Source: Hyphomicrobiales bacterium (GTDB taxonomy: Bacteria; Pseudomonadota; Alphaproteobacteria; Rhizobiales; Beijerinckiaceae). Taken from it: a stretch of 40,167 bases of DNA. Positions 1-8,896 of the stretch are shown here, one piece after another (within the stretch, counting starts at the first letter, position 1; the number at the start of each line of letters is the position of its first letter). The stretch covers positions 1 through 40,167 of the forward strand of contig CANGLU010000021.1 of NCBI GenBank assembly GCA_947455025.1. Reading direction: 5' to 3'. Position numbers and translations under genes: made by a program. The notes beneath the pieces are model-generated. The model searched no databases, had not been told where the DNA came from, and saw only the letters and a program-made list of their open reading frames with translations.

Positions 1-287
1 ATAATTCTATGCGATTGACGTGGATAGGGGATCGGCCCCGGCATGCCCTTTACCGGGCGGGGTGGGGAAGTCTTATCGTTGGAAATTTCAACCATAGCGT
101 TCAAAAACCTATTTTACACTTTCAAACTAAAGCTTCATATTTAATAAAATAGAACCAATCATGCGGAAAACCGTTAAATTTATTCGATAATTTTTCATTT
201 TATTTAATAATTTATATATATTACCCTACGTCATTATACATTGTAAGTTGCGTCTAAGGTATTATCGTTGCGGAATTAAGGCATACT
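1..287. other. AT-rich leader upstream of the secretion locus
   Basis: No convincing gene is visible here. The first ~80 bases are GC-rich, with a weak CCCGG/CCGGG hairpin. Positions ~100-250 are strongly AT-rich, as expected for a promoter region. At 228-235 lies TACGTCAT, which matches half of the palindrome found at 2681 and 28043, and CATTGTAA (238-245) recurs just before the 2681 site. This suggests a related regulatory site for the ABC transporter gene, but only a half-site is present. Confidence 0.35.
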
Positions 288-2639
288 ATGTCCGGTTCAC
301 CTTCACTTGAGGATCCCGCCACTGAGGATCTCCATGGCGCCAATTCTCCCAAGGAGAGTGCGTCGGTGATCACGATTGCGCCGCCGCCCTCCCGTATGCT
401 CCGGCTCGCGCCCTCCGATGATGGACGACCTTTTAGTGGCGCTGAAGCTACGACAGAGGCTGAAAGCGTGGACGATCCGGCTTCATCCTCCGCCGAGGTG
501 CCTCGGCAGAGCGACGAAGCGCCCGGTAAGATGTCTATCCTGCGGGCGCTTGATTATCTGGCCGGGCAATGGTTTTCCCAGCCGATCGATCTCACCCGCC
601 CCGACACGAGCACGGAGGCGCTATCTCCTGAAACGGCTATTGCCTATGCGTCCGAGCTGGGATTGGAGCTCATTCCCCGCAATGGTCGGCTCGCCCAACT
701 TCACGAGACGGATTTTCCATGTCTGGTCATTGATCGGGATGGGCAATGCCGGATCCTCGTTCGAAAGATAAACCGCTGGGCCTTTCTTTGCCGCACGGTG
801 GAACGGGATCTTCCGGTTGATCGCAAACATCTCGAATCCACCTATTCCGGCTCCTTGTTTTTGGTCCACCCGATTGATGAATTTGCCACCCGATCTCCCC
901 ATGGGGGTGTCGATGATGATGCGGATACGATGGATGACCGTCCGGTACACTCGGTTATCGGATTTCTTGTTTCAACCATGGTACGCAAGCGGCCTGGCGC
1001 ACTCGTGCAACTTGCTGTTGCGGGCGCATTGAGCAATTTCTTGCTGGTTCTGGTCCCCATCTTTTCAATGGCGGTTTATGACCGTGTCATCCCGCATCTT
1101 GCTTATGAAACGCTATGGGCCCTAACGATTGGAATTGTCATCGCATTGGCCGCCGATCTCGCGCTTCGCCATGTTAAAGTGCGACTGATTGATTCAATCG
1201 CGGCTGACATCAGCCATGTTGTTCAAATCCGGTTCTACCGTCGATTGGTTCATGGACAAATGGGTGCCATGCCGCGAACGGGCGGTGCCTTGGCCCAAAC
1301 GATCCGAGATTTAGAAAGCTATAGCCAACTAATTCCGATGGCCTTTCTATCGCTTTTTGTTGATGTGCCTTTCATCTTTATTACGTCGACTATCCTTGCC
1401 ACGGTCGCAGGGACCGTTGCGCTTGTTCCTTTGGCTGGAGCTCTCATCGTTGCAGCTGTGTTTGCGATAGCCCATGTCGCAAGCCGCGCGCGGTTGGCGC
1501 CATTTTTAGTATTGATGCGGCTTCAGTCGAATTCCGTGATTGAGACGATTGAAGGTTTGGAGACCGTTAAGACGACAACGGCTGAATCAAAGCTGCTCAA
1601 CAAATGGGAGCGCTTGGCCGATGCAACGGCCTATGGCAGCCATATGTCCCGCCTTGCGCATGCCTTTGCCCAACAATGGACGATGTCGATCAGCCAGGCC
1701 ATGACCGTCGCCACCCTCGTCTTGGGCGTTTATGAGATTAGCCAGAACGCGATGAGCGTCGGCGCCTTATCGGCGGCTACGATGCTTATTGGCCGCCTTA
1801 TCGGGCCGATTACCCAATTTGTGGGCCAATCTCAAAGGGTCATTCAAGCCCGCAAAACCCTTGAGCCCATTCGATTGGTTCTCAATGATCCAATTGAGCG
1901 CGCGGGGGATAGCGGTCTTTCCGGCAATAGAAAAATTCTCGGAAAGCTCGATTTTATTAATGTACGATTTACCTATCCCGGCTCTCCATCACCAAGCCTG
2001 CAGGATATTAATTTATCCATCCGGCCCGGCGAACGCATTGGCATTATCGGGCGGGTCGGGTCGGGAAAGAGTACGCTCTTACGCCTCATTGTTCGCCTGC
2101 TCAATATAGATGAAGGTGCCATTCAACTCGATGACAGTGATATCCGGCAATATTCACCAAGGGATATACGCCGCCAAATTGCCTATATGAGGCAAGATTC
2201 AAATCTGTTTGACGATACCTTGCGAGCTAATCTTTTCTTTGGACTCGAACAACCCGATCAACGTCTGGTTGATCATGCTTTGGCTATATCCGGTGTTGCT
2301 CATTTTGCGGCAAAAAATGCTGAAGGATATAGTTTCAGGGTAGGGCCAAGAGGCGAAAGATTATCCGGCGGAGAACGACAAGCGGTCGGTCTTGCACGCG
2401 CAATGATAGGCGACCCGAAAATGCTACTTCTAGATGAACCGACCGCATCAATGGATAATACGATTGAACGTCAAATCATTAACGGCATAAGCCCTTGGCT
2501 CAACGGAAAAACTCTCATTGTTGCGACCCATCGCGCGGCGCTTCTGGATCTCGTTGATCGCATTATTTTGCTGCAGGACGGGCGCATTGTCGCCGACGGT
2601 CCGAAGGATCAGGTGCTGCGAAATCTTAAAGCGGGGTAA
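288..2639 (+). CDS. Type I secretion ABC transporter with C39-like domain
   Basis: Inner-membrane ABC exporter (783 aa) of the type I secretion class (HlyB/LapB/SiiF type). Residues ~1-80 are a low-complexity extension. Residues ~80-200 resemble the degenerate C39 peptidase-like domain; no catalytic Cys is visible at its start. A membrane domain follows from ~230 to ~520. The nucleotide-binding domain carries Walker A GRVGSGKST (~588), signature LSGGERQ (~692), Walker B MLLLDEP (~714) and a switch His in VATHRA (~745), so the ATPase looks intact. The start is preceded by AAGG at a suitable distance. The HlyD-type adaptor, TolC-type channel and substrate are not in the window. Downstream MotB/MotA-like genes follow on the same strand after 98 bp. 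Assignment to type I secretion is firm; the substrate, perhaps a large adhesin, is inferred. Confidence 0.88.
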   Translation: MSGSPSLEDPATEDLHGANSPKESASVITIAPPPSRMLRLAPSDDGRPFSGAEATTEAESVDDPASSSAEVPRQSDEAPGKMSILRALDYLAGQWFSQPIDLTRPDTSTEALSPETAIAYASELGLELIPRNGRLAQLHETDFPCLVIDRDGQCRILVRKINRWAFLCRTVERDLPVDRKHLESTYSGSLFLVHPIDEFATRSPHGGVDDDADTMDDRPVHSVIGFLVSTMVRKRPGALVQLAVAGALSNFLLVLVPIFSMAVYDRVIPHLAYETLWALTIGIVIALAADLALRHVKVRLIDSIAADISHVVQIRFYRRLVHGQMGAMPRTGGALAQTIRDLESYSQLIPMAFLSLFVDVPFIFITSTILATVAGTVALVPLAGALIVAAVFAIAHVASRARLAPFLVLMRLQSNSVIETIEGLETVKTTTAESKLLNKWERLADATAYGSHMSRLAHAFAQQWTMSISQAMTVATLVLGVYEISQNAMSVGALSAATMLIGRLIGPITQFVGQSQRVIQARKTLEPIRLVLNDPIERAGDSGLSGNRKILGKLDFINVRFTYPGSPSPSLQDINLSIRPGERIGIIGRVGSGKSTLLRLIVRLLNIDEGAIQLDDSDIRQYSPRDIRRQIAYMRQDSNLFDDTLRANLFFGLEQPDQRLVDHALAISGVAHFAAKNAEGYSFRVGPRGERLSGGERQAVGLARAMIGDPKMLLLDEPTASMDNTIERQIINGISPWLNGKTLIVATHRAALLDLVDRIILLQDGRIVADGPKDQVLRNLKAG

Positions 2640-2680
2640 ACCCAATCCCTCAGATGCTTAGCGTTAAACGCATTGTAAAT

Positions 2681-2693
2681 TGACGTTACGTCA
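2681..2693. promoter_or_regulatory. 13-bp palindromic operator candidate (copy 1)
   Basis: TGACGTTACGTCA is palindromic except for the centre base. It lies 44 bp before the MotB-like gene start, in the gap after the ABC gene. The flanks AAT and TTTAA are shared with copy 2 at 28043-28055 (read on the minus strand), giving 20 of 21 identical positions with the same orientation relative to the downstream gene. The cognate regulator is unknown. The spacing does not fit the TTGA-N6-TCAA FNR/FixK box. Confidence 0.6.
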
Positions 2694-2737
2694 TTTAAAG
2701 TGCTGCGATGTAATTTTTAGCGGGTACAGATTCGGGT

Positions 2738-3673
2738 ATGGCGGGCGCATCAGAGAGCGAAGAGATCAATTATTGGCCAGGCTTCGTCGACGCATTGTCG
2801 ACGATGACGATGATGCTTATCTTTTTGATGATGATTTTGAGCTTGGTTGTTGTGAGCATATCGCAAACCGCCTCAAAAAGTCAGATCATGGCGATTGCCA
2901 AAGCAGCTAAAGTCGATAGTTCCGGCGCGCCAATCTCGATCGACAAACTCACGGCCCAAATTTTAGAAGCACTGTCCCGCAAAAGCGATCCACCCAATAC
3001 AAATTTGCCTGTACCGGAAACAAAGCCTCAGCAAGAAACGCTGATTGCCGAGCCGAGCACATTAGCCCGAATACAAGAAGATAAGAGCTTTTCGATCGAA
3101 GCCGGGCAAAAAGTAGCCTCGCATGGCATGAATGATTCGTTGATTTCCAATGGTCGATCAGCAACGGCTGGTACGGCCAACAATATTGGGGATTCAACCG
3201 TTGCTGCGAATAATCCACCACGGAGCTCTCAAACCGCTGAGCTTGATCCGGAAGCAGGGCGTTATTATTTTGCGACGCCCCAGCAAAATCCTGACAATAG
3301 ACGAATTGTATCACGCAGGCCGGCCGATATTCGGCCCTTCGGTGGTGCGACGGATGTTAAAACAAACAAGGCGCTGATCACAATCGAATATCAGCCCCAT
3401 GCGGTTCGGGTTGATGAATTGAGCGCATCGAAACTCTCCGAGCTTATCTCATCGAGGAAAAGTGAATTGGCCGATCGCACGCTTCAAGTGCGCGCATTTG
3501 CCAATGTGCAAAACGGTAATGTCACGGAAGCGCGTCGCTATAGCTATTACCGTGCGATGGGGTTGCGCCAGTTTTTGGTTGATGCCGGTTTTCCGGCCGA
3601 TCAGATCCGGGTCGGCATTGAAGACATCACCAATCAAGATTTATCGGACACTGTTGAGCTTTTTGCCCTTTAA
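2738..3673 (+). CDS. MotB/OmpA-like membrane protein (ion-channel partner)
   Basis: A 311-aa protein with a MotB/ZorB/SiiA-like plan. A short cytoplasmic N-terminus is followed by one transmembrane helix (~18-43) beginning WPGFVDALST, where Asp18 sits at the position of the proton-binding Asp of MotB/ExbD-type subunits. A long Ser/Thr/Asn/Pro-rich periplasmic linker (~45-210) leads to an OmpA-like C-terminal domain (~215-311) with the helix motif RRYSYYRAMGLRQFL. The usual GHTD-type peptidoglycan-binding loop is replaced by AFANVQNGN, so PG binding is uncertain. It lies 21 bp ahead of the MotA-like gene, as expected for a two-subunit channel. The likely role is the plug/anchor subunit of a proton-driven complex associated with the neighbouring secretion ATPase. 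The exact function is inferred. Confidence 0.75.
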   Translation: MAGASESEEINYWPGFVDALSTMTMMLIFLMMILSLVVVSISQTASKSQIMAIAKAAKVDSSGAPISIDKLTAQILEALSRKSDPPNTNLPVPETKPQQETLIAEPSTLARIQEDKSFSIEAGQKVASHGMNDSLISNGRSATAGTANNIGDSTVAANNPPRSSQTAELDPEAGRYYFATPQQNPDNRRIVSRRPADIRPFGGATDVKTNKALITIEYQPHAVRVDELSASKLSELISSRKSELADRTLQVRAFANVQNGNVTEARRYSYYRAMGLRQFLVDAGFPADQIRVGIEDITNQDLSDTVELFAL

Positions 3674-3694
3674 TTGTAACGGATTTATTGCGCT

Positions 3695-5506
3695 ATGAAA
3701 CCATCCCACATGACACGCGATACGAATTCCTTAAAAACAATCCAAATCGAACTTATCAAATCATGCGTGGTTATTTCTGCGATTTTGGCTTTGGTTTTTT
3801 GGCAATCCGAATTTGCTCTTAATGGCATCCGGGCACAGCCCGCGTTGAACTTGGCCATCATCAGCGTGTTTGCGTTTGGCACGGCCAAAGCGCTGATATC
3901 CAATTTCCATCTGTTTGGTGAATATCATGCCTTACAAGCGATGAAAGAAACTTGGGCCGATTTCGATGAAATGGAACGGTCCGGGGATCATGGCGGCGTA
4001 TTGCGGCTGATGCGCGCCGCGGAACCAGCTAAAGTGTTCAGCCTGCCAGCGATTCTTGGGCCTGTTTATGAAGATGTGATGGGCGAGATGCTGAAGACCC
4101 GCGCCTTGCGGGCTTCACTTACCCAGCGCAATACATTGATTGCCACGATCAGCGAGGGGATCAAGAACGAGAAATCGCTGGTCAATTATCTAACCGGCAC
4201 GTTGATCTTGATGGGTCTGATCGGGACCTTTATCGGCCTTATGGAAATGGTGGCTTCCGTCGGCGGAATTATTGGCGGATTGAACGAGGCGGGTACAGGT
4301 TCCGAAGATGCGATTAAAAATGTGTTGCGTGATCTTCAAGCCCCCTTGACCGGTATGGCGACGGGCTTTTCGGCCTCGCTTTTTGGTTTGTTCGGATCGC
4401 TCAGCCTCGGCCTGATCGCCCGCTTTGGTACAACGGCGGCCAACTCGATCAAGCGCGAATTTGAAACATGGCTTTCGCGCATCAGCAATTTAGAAGCACA
4501 GGGCACGGGTAGTGCAACGGGCGCTGCAAGCGTTGACGGTACCACGGTTGCTATTGCCGGTTCGCTGCTGGGAGCCTTTAGAACCACACAGGGTCTCATT
4601 ACCCGAAGCGCCGAAGTCATGAAGCGGTTGGGCGAGCGTCAAGAAACGCAAACCGAAGTGTTGGCCAAACTGGTGGAGCAGGTTGAAAACCTTTCCATTC
4701 GCCAAGGGCAAACCATTACGCAATTAAAGCGTGTCGATATGATCGGCGATGCGCTGGATGGCATGCGCGAAGAGGCGATTTTGCGCGACCGTGCTGCTTC
4801 AAATCGATTGGCGGAAGGCATAGGCCGTGTATCGCAAGTCATTGAGAATAGCCGTATCGATCTGTTTGATGCCGTTCAAAATGTAGCGGAACAGGTTCGC
4901 GGCACCGAGCGCTTGGGACATGTGCTCGAATTGCAGCAAAACCGCGGCTTCGAAGCCATTGCGCTCGAACTGTCCACAATTGCAGCTGCGGGCAATGAAC
5001 GCGGCCGGATCTATGCGGAGCATCAAAGCGAGGTCGAAAAATTAATTCGCACATCGCTTCGACCATTGGATGTTGGCACTGTGTCGGATCAATTGGCAGC
5101 ATCCGTTGATGAGCGCCTAGCCGCTGGCTTCGGCGCGGTTGCGGCTTCCTTTGATGAATCGCTTAACCGACTTGTCTCGGGGCTCGATCGGTTGGGTCAA
5201 ACCCAAGCCGAATTGGCTGATCGTTTACTGGCCGTTGATGCGGCGACAACACCGGCAGAAGAAATGCGCGCCTTCGGTAAGAATATCGAGCAAGGCGTGG
5301 CGAGCGGCTTGGCCGAAATCGCCAAAGTACTCGAAGGCGTCTTGAGCGATCGGTCTCGACAGATTCGCGACGAGGTGGATGCGGCTACAAAAACCAATAC
5401 GACCGATGATGCCATCGCCGATTCCTTCGAACTCAATAAAATCGTCGTTGAAGCGGTCCTGGATCGGTTCAGAAAAAAATCCAAAAACATCCGGTCAGCA
5501 TCATAA
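3695..5506 (+). CDS. MotA/TolQ/ExbB-like protein with long cytoplasmic tail
   Basis: A 603-aa protein. Predicted membrane helices lie at ~20-39, ~49-68, ~162-185 and ~217-244. The last pair carries the MotA/TolQ/ExbB signature (LTGTLILMGLIGTFIGLMEM, then LTGMATGFSASLFGLFGSLS). Residues ~260-603 are a long, charged, Gln/Glu/Arg-rich and probably helical tail absent from ordinary ExbB, TolQ or MotA; similar tails occur in ZorA of Zorya defence systems. The order MotB-like then MotA-like after a secretion ATPase recalls SiiA/SiiB with SiiF in Salmonella SPI-4, where a proton channel assists a type I secretion system. Start choice is uncertain: the upstream Shine-Dalgarno is poor and a second ATG lies five codons in. 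Family assignment is good; the coupling to secretion is inferred. Confidence 0.78.
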   Translation: MKPSHMTRDTNSLKTIQIELIKSCVVISAILALVFWQSEFALNGIRAQPALNLAIISVFAFGTAKALISNFHLFGEYHALQAMKETWADFDEMERSGDHGGVLRLMRAAEPAKVFSLPAILGPVYEDVMGEMLKTRALRASLTQRNTLIATISEGIKNEKSLVNYLTGTLILMGLIGTFIGLMEMVASVGGIIGGLNEAGTGSEDAIKNVLRDLQAPLTGMATGFSASLFGLFGSLSLGLIARFGTTAANSIKREFETWLSRISNLEAQGTGSATGAASVDGTTVAIAGSLLGAFRTTQGLITRSAEVMKRLGERQETQTEVLAKLVEQVENLSIRQGQTITQLKRVDMIGDALDGMREEAILRDRAASNRLAEGIGRVSQVIENSRIDLFDAVQNVAEQVRGTERLGHVLELQQNRGFEAIALELSTIAAAGNERGRIYAEHQSEVEKLIRTSLRPLDVGTVSDQLAASVDERLAAGFGAVAASFDESLNRLVSGLDRLGQTQAELADRLLAVDAATTPAEEMRAFGKNIEQGVASGLAEIAKVLEGVLSDRSRQIRDEVDAATKTNTTDDAIADSFELNKIVVEAVLDRFRKKSKNIRSAS

Positions 5507-5546
5507 TCTTCCGAAGTGCCGACCTTTTGACTGATAGGAGCCAAAC

Positions 5547-5870
5547 ATGCTGGACCGTCCAACGGGGTCATCCCCGAAAAATATAGCAAAGCGTCCTTGC
5601 TGCATCATCGCCGAGCTCGGACTCGATGAGCATGATGTTGTGCTTGATGGCGTTGTTCGCTGGCTTGTCTTGGATCGCGCTTTGTTTCGCGAGGCGACAC
5701 GCTACATCTTGCGGCGTAAAGGCGACTCAGTACGTCTTCGGATTTTGGGTATCGATTACCCCGCGATGATTTTAGGGACGACGTCCGAGGGGTATGAGTT
5801 GTTATTCGACAATCCGCTAGATCCGGATATGGTCGACGAACTCGTCTCGCAGCATTTAACCGACGAATAA
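5547..5870 (+). CDS. Small PilZ-like protein
   Basis: A 107-aa soluble protein with no signal peptide or membrane helix and an AGGAG Shine-Dalgarno, 40 bp after the MotA-like gene and so probably in its operon. The second half (GDSVRLRILGIDYPAMILG, then YELLFDNPLDPDMVDELV) follows the beta-strand pattern of a PilZ domain. The first half (KRPCCII..., then LDGVVRWLVLDRALF) fits the domain start, but the c-di-GMP motifs are degraded: KNIAKR stands in place of RxxxR and WLVLDRA in place of D/NxSxxG. It may be a PilZ-fold adaptor that does not bind the nucleotide, or binds it differently. The fold is assigned by pattern only; the role is unknown. Confidence 0.55.
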   Translation: MLDRPTGSSPKNIAKRPCCIIAELGLDEHDVVLDGVVRWLVLDRALFREATRYILRRKGDSVRLRILGIDYPAMILGTTSEGYELLFDNPLDPDMVDELVSQHLTDE

Positions 5871-5912
5871 GAGCGTCTGGCCTTCCGAGCCGAAGCCCAT
5901 AGTGGCGAAGGC

Positions 5913-5989
5913 TGGTCGGAGCGAAAGGATTTGAACCTTCGACCCCCTCGTCCCGAACGAGGTGCGCTACCAGGCTGCGCTACGCTCCG
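5913..5989 (-). tRNA. tRNA-Pro (CGG)
   Basis: A cloverleaf reads on the minus strand. The acceptor CGGAGCG pairs with CGCTCCG, and the anticodon stem CCTCG/CGAGG encloses loop TTCGGGA with anticodon CGG. The T-loop TTCAAAT is present, the discriminator is A, and CCA is encoded at 5913-5915. Length is 77 nt. Confidence 0.96.
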
Positions 5990-6154
5990 ATGATCCCGAA
6001 TGCGGCGCTATATAATGACGCAGTTTTAACCCTGCAAGCGTAAATCTGGCCAAATATGTCTCCCGATTGGAAGTTTAGCGGCCTTGCTGGCTTGCGTCTG
6101 CGCGATAGCCGAATTAAGGATCGCCTGCTGCTCATACGGGCAAGCGAATCGCGA

Positions 6155-6229
6155 TGGGGCGTCGCCAAGCGGTAAGGCAGTGGATTTTGATTCCACCATG
6201 CGGAGGTTCGAATCCTCCCGCCCCAGCCA
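6155..6229 (+). tRNA. tRNA-Gln (TTG)
   Basis: The acceptor TGGGGCG pairs with CGCCCCA. The anticodon stem GTGGA/TCCAC encloses loop TTTTGAT with anticodon TTG. The T-arm GGAGG-TTCGAAT-CCTCC is perfect, the discriminator is G, and CCA is encoded. Length is 75 nt. It converges on hrpB, whose stop lies 14 bp beyond. Confidence 0.96.
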
Positions 6230-6242
6230 TTTCTAGCAAAAC

Positions 6243-8705
6243 TCAGGTTCCGCGCGGCTTAGCCCGAGCTGTCGGCATCGCATTGGCGGGATCATCCGGC
6301 CAAGGGTGTTTGGGGTAGCGGCCCTTCATTTCCGACTTCACCGCAGCCCAAGACCCCCGCCAAAAGCCGGGTAGATCTTTTGTGATCTGGATGGGGCGAT
6401 GGGCCGGCGACGTCAAATGGAGCACAAGCGGTAGCTTGCCGCGCGCCACAGTGGGGTGTTCTTTGAGCCCGAACAATTCTTGGACGCGGATCGTGAGCAC
6501 AGGCCCCTCGACCGCATCATAATCAATCGGATGCCGGTTGCCAGTAGGGGCCAGAAAATGCGTCGGCGCTTCTTCCTCCAGCCGCTTAGCGCTTTGCCAA
6601 TCAAGGAGCGATTCCAAAGCCTCGCGAAGGCGATCAGCGCCCAGTTCCGCAAGGCTAGTCTTGCCCGTGAGATAGGGGGCCAGCCACTCGGCAGCACCTA
6701 TCTCAAGCGCTTCATCCGAAAGGTCGGGCCACGATGGATCCGCGCGATGCAGGAACCGGATCCGGTCGAGCCACTGCCGCGCGGAAGCGGTTAGCGGCCA
6801 GCGGGCGACACCAAGGCTCGCAATGCCCTTGGCCAAGGCGCTTGCGGCCTCGTCGGTGGCTGGAACCGGGCGCACCTGTTCGCTTAAGACCAAGGCACCC
6901 AAGCGCTTCACCCGCCGCGCTCGAAGCGCTGCGGCAGTTTTGTCAAAGCCCAACTCATCGGTCTCTTTGATGGTCTCGGCAAATTCCGCTTCAAGATCGG
7001 CCAAGGTCAAAGGCGCGGCTAAAAGAATACGGGCGGATGCCGCCTGCCCGGTGACTTCGGCGATCGCGAGGTAGGCTTCGCGGGCGAGGCTGTCATGGGC
7101 TTCAACGGACGCCGCCCGCCCATTGGCCATCACGAAGGCTCCCGTTGCACCGCGCGCTTTGGCAACCCGGTCTGGATAGGCCAGCGCCAAAACGCCACCG
7201 GGCGAGAGTTCAGCCCGCGTGGCGGTGTTGGAAACGGAGGCGGCCCAGCCCTTGGCCAGCCGCAGCATTTCGTCCGCCCGTGGCGAGCGATCTCGACGGA
7301 ACTGCTCCAGCTGGTGTTCCAGATTAACCGAAAGCCCGCCCAGCCCCCGTTCGGTTAGAACAGCGGCAATGTCGGCGGCAAGCTGCGCTTCGCCGCGCCG
7401 TCCGGCCTCAATGACCATGCGCGAAAGGCGCGGCGGCAAAGGCAGCGCGCGGATCGCCTTTCCATCCTCGGTGATCCGGCCCGCCTCATCTAACGCCCCG
7501 ATCGCTTGGAGGTGGCGGACGGCCTCGTTAAGCGCAGGCGCTGGTGGCGGATCCAGAAACCCCAATTGCGCCATGTCGGTCACGCCCCAGACGGCGCAAT
7601 CAAGCACGAGGCCCGACAGATCAGCCGAGAGGATCTCAGGCTTGGAGAACGGCTCCAGCGCGCCGTTGGCAGCCTCATCCCAAAGCCGATAGGCAATGCC
7701 GGGCTCTGTGCGGCCCGCACGGCCACGGCGCTGGTCGGCCGAGGCGCGTGACACACGAACGGTTTCAAGCCGCGTGAGCCCGATCCCCGGCTCATAACGG
7801 GGCACCCGCGATTGGCCTGAATCAATGACGATGCGAACACCTTCAATGGTGAGGGAGGTTTCGGCAATCGAAGTAGCCAATACGATTTTGCGGCGGCCCG
7901 ATGCGGCGGGTTGCACCGCCATATCCTGTGCGCGTTGGTCCATGGCGCCATAGAGCGGGGCGATATCGACGGCCGGGTCCTTGATCCGTTCCGTCAGCAG
8001 GCGTTCGACGCGACGGATTTCGCCTTGTCCCGGTAAAAAGACGAGCATCGAACCCTTATCCGCATGGATGGCCTTGAGAATGGTATCGACAATGTCGTCA
8101 TCGATGCGGCGGTTCGGATCGCGGCCGACATAGCGCGTCTCAACCGGAAAGGCGCGGCCTTCACTGGTGATCACGGGGGCCTCTTGCAGTAGGCTTGCCA
8201 CGCGCGCGCCATCCAGCGTGGCGGACATCACAAGAACGCGTAAATCATCCCGCAACGCACTTTGCGCATCAAGCACAAGGGCCAAACCCAAATCGGCATC
8301 CAGCGAGCGCTCGTGGAATTCGTCGAACAGCACGGCCGCCACGCCCTTCAACTCGGGATCATCCAAAATCATGCGGGTGAACACGCCTTCGGTAATCACC
8401 TCAATGCGCGTTTCTTTGGATATTTTCGAGCCCATGCGAACACGCAAACCAACGCGCTTTCCAACCTCTTCTCCAAGCGTTGCCGCCATGCGGGCAGACG
8501 CACCCCGCGCGGCCAAACGGCGGGGTTCGAGCACTAAAATTTTACCGCCCTTGGTCCATGCCTCATCCATCAGCGCCAAAGGAACCCGCGTCGTCTTACC
8601 CGCGCCGGGCGGTGCCACGAGGACAGCTTTGGTGTGCGTCCTTAAAGCGGAGAGAAGCTCGGGGAGGGCTTCATCAATAGGAAGCGGCGTATCGAAAGTG
8701 ATCAT
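6243..8705 (-). CDS. hrpB: ATP-dependent helicase HrpB (DEAH family)
   Basis: An 820-aa protein, the usual HrpB length. Walker A is APPGAGKTT (~31-39) and the DEAH-type motif II is DEFH in FDEFHERSLDADLG (~126). Motif III is MSATLDG, and motif VI lies in DQRRGRAGRTEPG, followed by helicase-associated and HrpB C-terminal regions ending in a HrpB-like HPWPDDP tail. It is a cytoplasmic RNA/DNA-dependent NTPase; its role in most bacteria is not fixed (mRNA processing in E. coli relatives). The gene stands alone between tRNA-Gln and an inverted repeat, with no operon partner. Confidence 0.95.
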   Translation of the reverse strand: MITFDTPLPIDEALPELLSALRTHTKAVLVAPPGAGKTTRVPLALMDEAWTKGGKILVLEPRRLAARGASARMAATLGEEVGKRVGLRVRMGSKISKETRIEVITEGVFTRMILDDPELKGVAAVLFDEFHERSLDADLGLALVLDAQSALRDDLRVLVMSATLDGARVASLLQEAPVITSEGRAFPVETRYVGRDPNRRIDDDIVDTILKAIHADKGSMLVFLPGQGEIRRVERLLTERIKDPAVDIAPLYGAMDQRAQDMAVQPAASGRRKIVLATSIAETSLTIEGVRIVIDSGQSRVPRYEPGIGLTRLETVRVSRASADQRRGRAGRTEPGIAYRLWDEAANGALEPFSKPEILSADLSGLVLDCAVWGVTDMAQLGFLDPPPAPALNEAVRHLQAIGALDEAGRITEDGKAIRALPLPPRLSRMVIEAGRRGEAQLAADIAAVLTERGLGGLSVNLEHQLEQFRRDRSPRADEMLRLAKGWAASVSNTATRAELSPGGVLALAYPDRVAKARGATGAFVMANGRAASVEAHDSLAREAYLAIAEVTGQAASARILLAAPLTLADLEAEFAETIKETDELGFDKTAAALRARRVKRLGALVLSEQVRPVPATDEAASALAKGIASLGVARWPLTASARQWLDRIRFLHRADPSWPDLSDEALEIGAAEWLAPYLTGKTSLAELGADRLREALESLLDWQSAKRLEEEAPTHFLAPTGNRHPIDYDAVEGPVLTIRVQELFGLKEHPTVARGKLPLVLHLTSPAHRPIQITKDLPGFWRGSWAAVKSEMKGRYPKHPWPDDPANAMPTARAKPRGT

Positions 8706-8743
8706 ATTTTAATGAGATACAATGCGCACGGATGAAGAAAGTT

Positions 8744-8862
8744 CGTCCTTGCGAGCGAAGAGTGAAGCAATCCAGCTCACAGAATTTTCTAACGTGCCAC
8801 GGATTCGTAGCGCCCTATTTTGCATCATCATCTGGGTTGCTTCGCGTTCGCTCGCAAGGACG
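8744..8862. repeat. Dispersed palindromic repeat, copy 1
   Basis: The left arm (8744-8775, starting CGTCCTTGCGAGCGAAG) is the near-exact inverse of the right arm (8832-8862), with ~56 bp between them. Each arm resembles the CATTGCGAGCGAAGCGAAGCAATCCAG repeat common between genes in alphaproteobacteria. It lies between hrpB and glcF and could fold in RNA. A second copy is at 33238-33357. Confidence 0.8.
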
Positions 8863-8896
8863 AAATAACAGAGAGAGTTTTTCAAAGACACAATCG

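Noticed and set aside
20-60. Terminator of an upstream gene at the left edge
   Set aside because: The stem is only five pairs with a long loop, no T-run follows, and no upstream gene is in view.
2738-5506. Zorya anti-phage defence system (ZorA/ZorB)
   Set aside because: The MotA-like long tail and MotB-like partner resemble ZorA/ZorB, but no ZorC, ZorD or ZorE gene follows, and the neighbours are a type I secretion ATPase and a PilZ-like protein.
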